Of a stretch of DNA of 64,000 bases, positions 62,168-64,000 are shown one piece after another. Where the stretch lies: positions 186,001-250,000 of the forward strand of contig NZ_JAFCJX010000001.1 of assembly GCF_018130695.1 (NCBI RefSeq), written 5' to 3'. The notes below the pieces were generated by a model. That model was not told the origin of the DNA. It saw nothing but the letters and a program-made list of their open reading frames with translations, and did no database searches. Position numbers and translations under genes: made by a program. Source of the DNA: Bradyrhizobium jicamae. Lineage in GTDB: Bacteria > Pseudomonadota > Alphaproteobacteria > Rhizobiales > Xanthobacteraceae. How positions within the stretch are numbered: position 1 is the stretch's first letter; the number at the start of each line of letters is the position of its first letter.

Positions 62168-64000
62168 CTACTCCGAATATCCGTAGCGGCGATAATATTC
62201 GTTCTTGTAGTAGCCGTGATAGCCGTAGCGGGACATCTGCTTGAGGTCGGCCTTGTTGAGCACGACGCCGAGGATATGTTCGCGCAGATTGCTGGCGACA
62301 TTGAGCGCGTGCTGAACGACGTCGATCTTGGTCCGCCCCCATTCGACCACGAACACGTAGGAATCGATCAGCTGCGTCGTGGTCCGGACGTCCACCACGG
62401 GCGCCAGCGGCGACAGGTCGACCACCACGTAATCGTAGCGCTTGCGCAGATCGTCGACCAATGACTTCATCGCCGCCGAGCCGAGGATCTCGCTGGTATG
62501 CGCGGTTCGCGCGCCGATCACGGCGGGCAGGAATTCGAGACCGCTGGCGGGATCCTTCCACACCAGCTGCGAAAGATCGCGGCCGGACAGCACCTCCATC
62601 AGGCCGTCTTCCGCGTTGGGCGCAAGTCCCCGCGTCAATGACGGATTGCGCAGGTCGCCGTCGATCAGGATGGTGCGCGCGCCGCTCAGGGCGAGCAATT
62701 CGGCGAAGCCGGTCGCAACCGTCGACTTGCCCTCGTTGGGCAGCGACGAGGTGAAGCCGATGATCTTGCCGGAACTGGAGCGGATCGCGAGATCGGCGGC
62801 GATCCGGATCGAGCGGACGGATTCGGTGAAGCGCGAGAACGGCTCGTTGACGACGTGCCAGTACAGGCTGCCGTCCCGCTCGATGGTCCGCGGTCCGCGC
62901 GGCGCGGCTGCGATCTGCAAGGCGTTTCGCTGCGGCTCGATCCGCGGCAGGATCGCCACGCAATCCGCATTCAGGATCGACTCGATCTCGTCGGTGGTCC
63001 TGAACACATGGTCGGACAGGTCGCGGAGCCGCGCGACGGCAAGGCCGAGCAGCATGCCGGCGGCCCCCGCGATCGCCAACACGAAGCTCAGCTTCGGCGC
63101 GCTCGGCTTCAGCGGGCGGGAAGCCTGGGTGATGATGCGGGCCTCGGTGATCGGGAACGATTGCTGCTGCACCGATTCCATGTAGCGCTGCAGGAAGTTG
63201 TCATACAGCGCACGATAGCTCTGCGAGGAGCTCTCCAGGTCGCGCAGCGAGACCTGGGCCTGGTTGGTCGCTTGCGATGCCGAGACGGTCTGCGACAACT
63301 GCTTCTCGACGCTCGCCTGGCGCTGCTTGGCGATCTCCAGATCACTCTTGTAGGTCTCGGCGAGGCGACGGAGCTCGTCCATGATCGCGACGCGGATGCC
63401 CTGCATCTGATTGCGCAGATTGACCGCGGCCAGATGGTTGCGCCCGTAACGCGCAGACCAATCGGCCTCGCGGGTCGCAAGCTCCAGATATTGCGAGCGC
63501 AGCTTGGTGACGACCTGGTTGTTCAGGGTATCCGTCACCGTCGCATCGACGGTGGTATCAGGCGTGTCGGACAGCAGCACCGCCTGGATTCGATCAAGCC
63601 GCGCCTTGGCGTCGGAGACCTTCGAGTTTGCCGCGACGAGCTCGCTGTTCAGCTCGGCGAGCTGCTGCTCGTTCATGAGCCGGCCGCCGGACTCGACGAT
63701 GTTGTTGGCGGCCTTGAAGGCGACCACGGCGCGCTCGGCGCTCGAGGCCTGATCGCGCAGCTCCTTGATGCGATCCTGCAGCCAGGCGCTGGCGCGCTTG
63801 GTCGCGGTGTATTTTGCGTCCAGCTGGTCGACGACATAGGCGTCAGCGACCGCGTTGGCGATCTGCGCGGCGCGGTCGGGCGAGAGCGAGCGGAAGCTGA
63901 TATCGATGATGTAGGTCAGGCCGACGCGCCGCACCGTCAGGCGGTTGGCAAAGGATTCGGCCGTGCGCCTCAGCGTGTCGAACTCGCTACGGCGGGTGTC
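62168..64000 (-). CDS. ExoP/Wzc-type polysaccharide co-polymerase and tyrosine autokinase, 5' end outside window
   Basis: The frame is open to the right edge (610 residues seen); the N-terminal Wzz part is cut. Seen are the end of the Wzz domain, a periplasmic coiled coil, PxxP-type TRPLKPSAPKLS before the second membrane helix (LSFVLAIAGAAGMLLGLAVA), and a cytoplasmic BY-kinase domain with Walker A TSSLPNEGKSTVATG, Walker A' ILIDGDLRNPS and Walker B VVVDLSPLAPVVDVR. A C-terminal tyrosine cluster (YGYHGYYKNEYYRRYGYSE) is the autophosphorylation site. It controls chain length and export with Wzy and an outer-membrane channel. Confidence 0.93.
   Translation of the reverse strand, partial: DTRRSEFDTLRRTAESFANRLTVRRVGLTYIIDISFRSLSPDRAAQIANAVADAYVVDQLDAKYTATKRASAWLQDRIKELRDQASSAERAVVAFKAANNIVESGGRLMNEQQLAELNSELVAANSKVSDAKARLDRIQAVLLSDTPDTTVDATVTDTLNNQVVTKLRSQYLELATREADWSARYGRNHLAAVNLRNQMQGIRVAIMDELRRLAETYKSDLEIAKQRQASVEKQLSQTVSASQATNQAQVSLRDLESSSQSYRALYDNFLQRYMESVQQQSFPITEARIITQASRPLKPSAPKLSFVLAIAGAAGMLLGLAVARLRDLSDHVFRTTDEIESILNADCVAILPRIEPQRNALQIAAAPRGPRTIERDGSLYWHVVNEPFSRFTESVRSIRIAADLAIRSSSGKIIGFTSSLPNEGKSTVATGFAELLALSGARTILIDGDLRNPSLTRGLAPNAEDGLMEVLSGRDLSQLVWKDPASGLEFLPAVIGARTAHTSEILGSAAMKSLVDDLRKRYDYVVVDLSPLAPVVDVRTTTQLIDSYVFVVEWGRTKIDVVQHALNVASNLREHILGVVLNKADLKQMSRYGYHGYYKNEYYRRYGYSE

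Overview
The window reads as chromosomal DNA of a high-GC alphaproteobacterium of the Bradyrhizobium type. The grounds are a cycHJKL (ccmI-E-F-H) cytochrome c maturation operon, a FeuP/FeuQ-like two-component pair, dispersed palindromic intergenic repeats, and the style of the surface-polysaccharide genes. This is inference from gene content; no rRNA or tRNA gene is present to confirm it.

Layout. (1) 1-2.0 kb: a minus-strand gene cut by the left edge encodes a secreted clan-A-like glycoside hydrolase with RTX calcium-binding repeats. (2) 2.1-6.3 kb: cycL, cycK, cycJ and cycH on the minus strand. (3) 6.4-10.2 kb: an uncharacterised 465-aa protein, then the feuQ-like kinase and feuP-like regulator. 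(4) 10.5-12.2 kb: a VanZ-like membrane protein and galE. (5) 12.4-20 kb: a first Hint-domain protein, several membrane or secreted proteins of unknown role, a metallophosphatase, a family 4 glycosyltransferase and a hypothetical protein. (6) 20.2-32.8 kb: two large family 2 glycosyltransferases, a second Hint protein, an AraC-type regulator, the dTDP-rhamnose genes rfbD/rfbC and rfbA/rfbB, and UDP-glucose dehydrogenase. (7) 32.8-36.5 kb: a lower-GC block of two methyltransferase-like genes, a secreted beta-propeller-like protein and a glycosyltransferase, probably acquired. (8) 36.7-41.2 kb: a 1313-aa triple-domain glycosyltransferase and a small protein that shares its N-terminal repeats. (9) 41.3-49.6 kb: a type I secretion operon (ABC exporter, HlyD-type adaptor, Sel1-repeat protein), a methyltransferase and an RTX protein. 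(10) 50-64 kb: a ParA-like ATPase, a secreted protein, and a Wzy-type polysaccharide assembly set: initiating sugar-phosphate transferase, methyltransferase, CgeB-like glycosyltransferase, Wzx flippase, family 4 glycosyltransferase, Wzy-like polymerase, two more glycosyltransferases, a single-TM protein and an ExoP/Wzc-type tyrosine kinase cut by the right edge.

How the parts fit. galE, rfbABCD and ugd would supply UDP-galactose, dTDP-rhamnose and UDP-glucuronate. The 51.3 kb transferase would start the lipid-linked repeat unit, the glycosyltransferases and methyltransferases extend and decorate it, and Wzx, Wzy and the ExoP-type protein flip, polymerise and export it. No Wza-type outer-membrane export gene and no TolC gene are in view. 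The type I secretion operon, the RTX and Hint proteins and the RTX hydrolase suggest that a protein secretion system is interleaved with the polysaccharide locus.

Three structural themes stand out. Seven copies of a mosaic palindromic repeat lie against gene ends and often overlap or touch the stop codon. Two degenerate gene fragments, of rfbD and of the 13.7 kb gene, each lie beyond a Hint gene, as if those genes had been inserted next to target duplications. Paired TGTTA motifs recur upstream of both Hint genes and the RTX gene.
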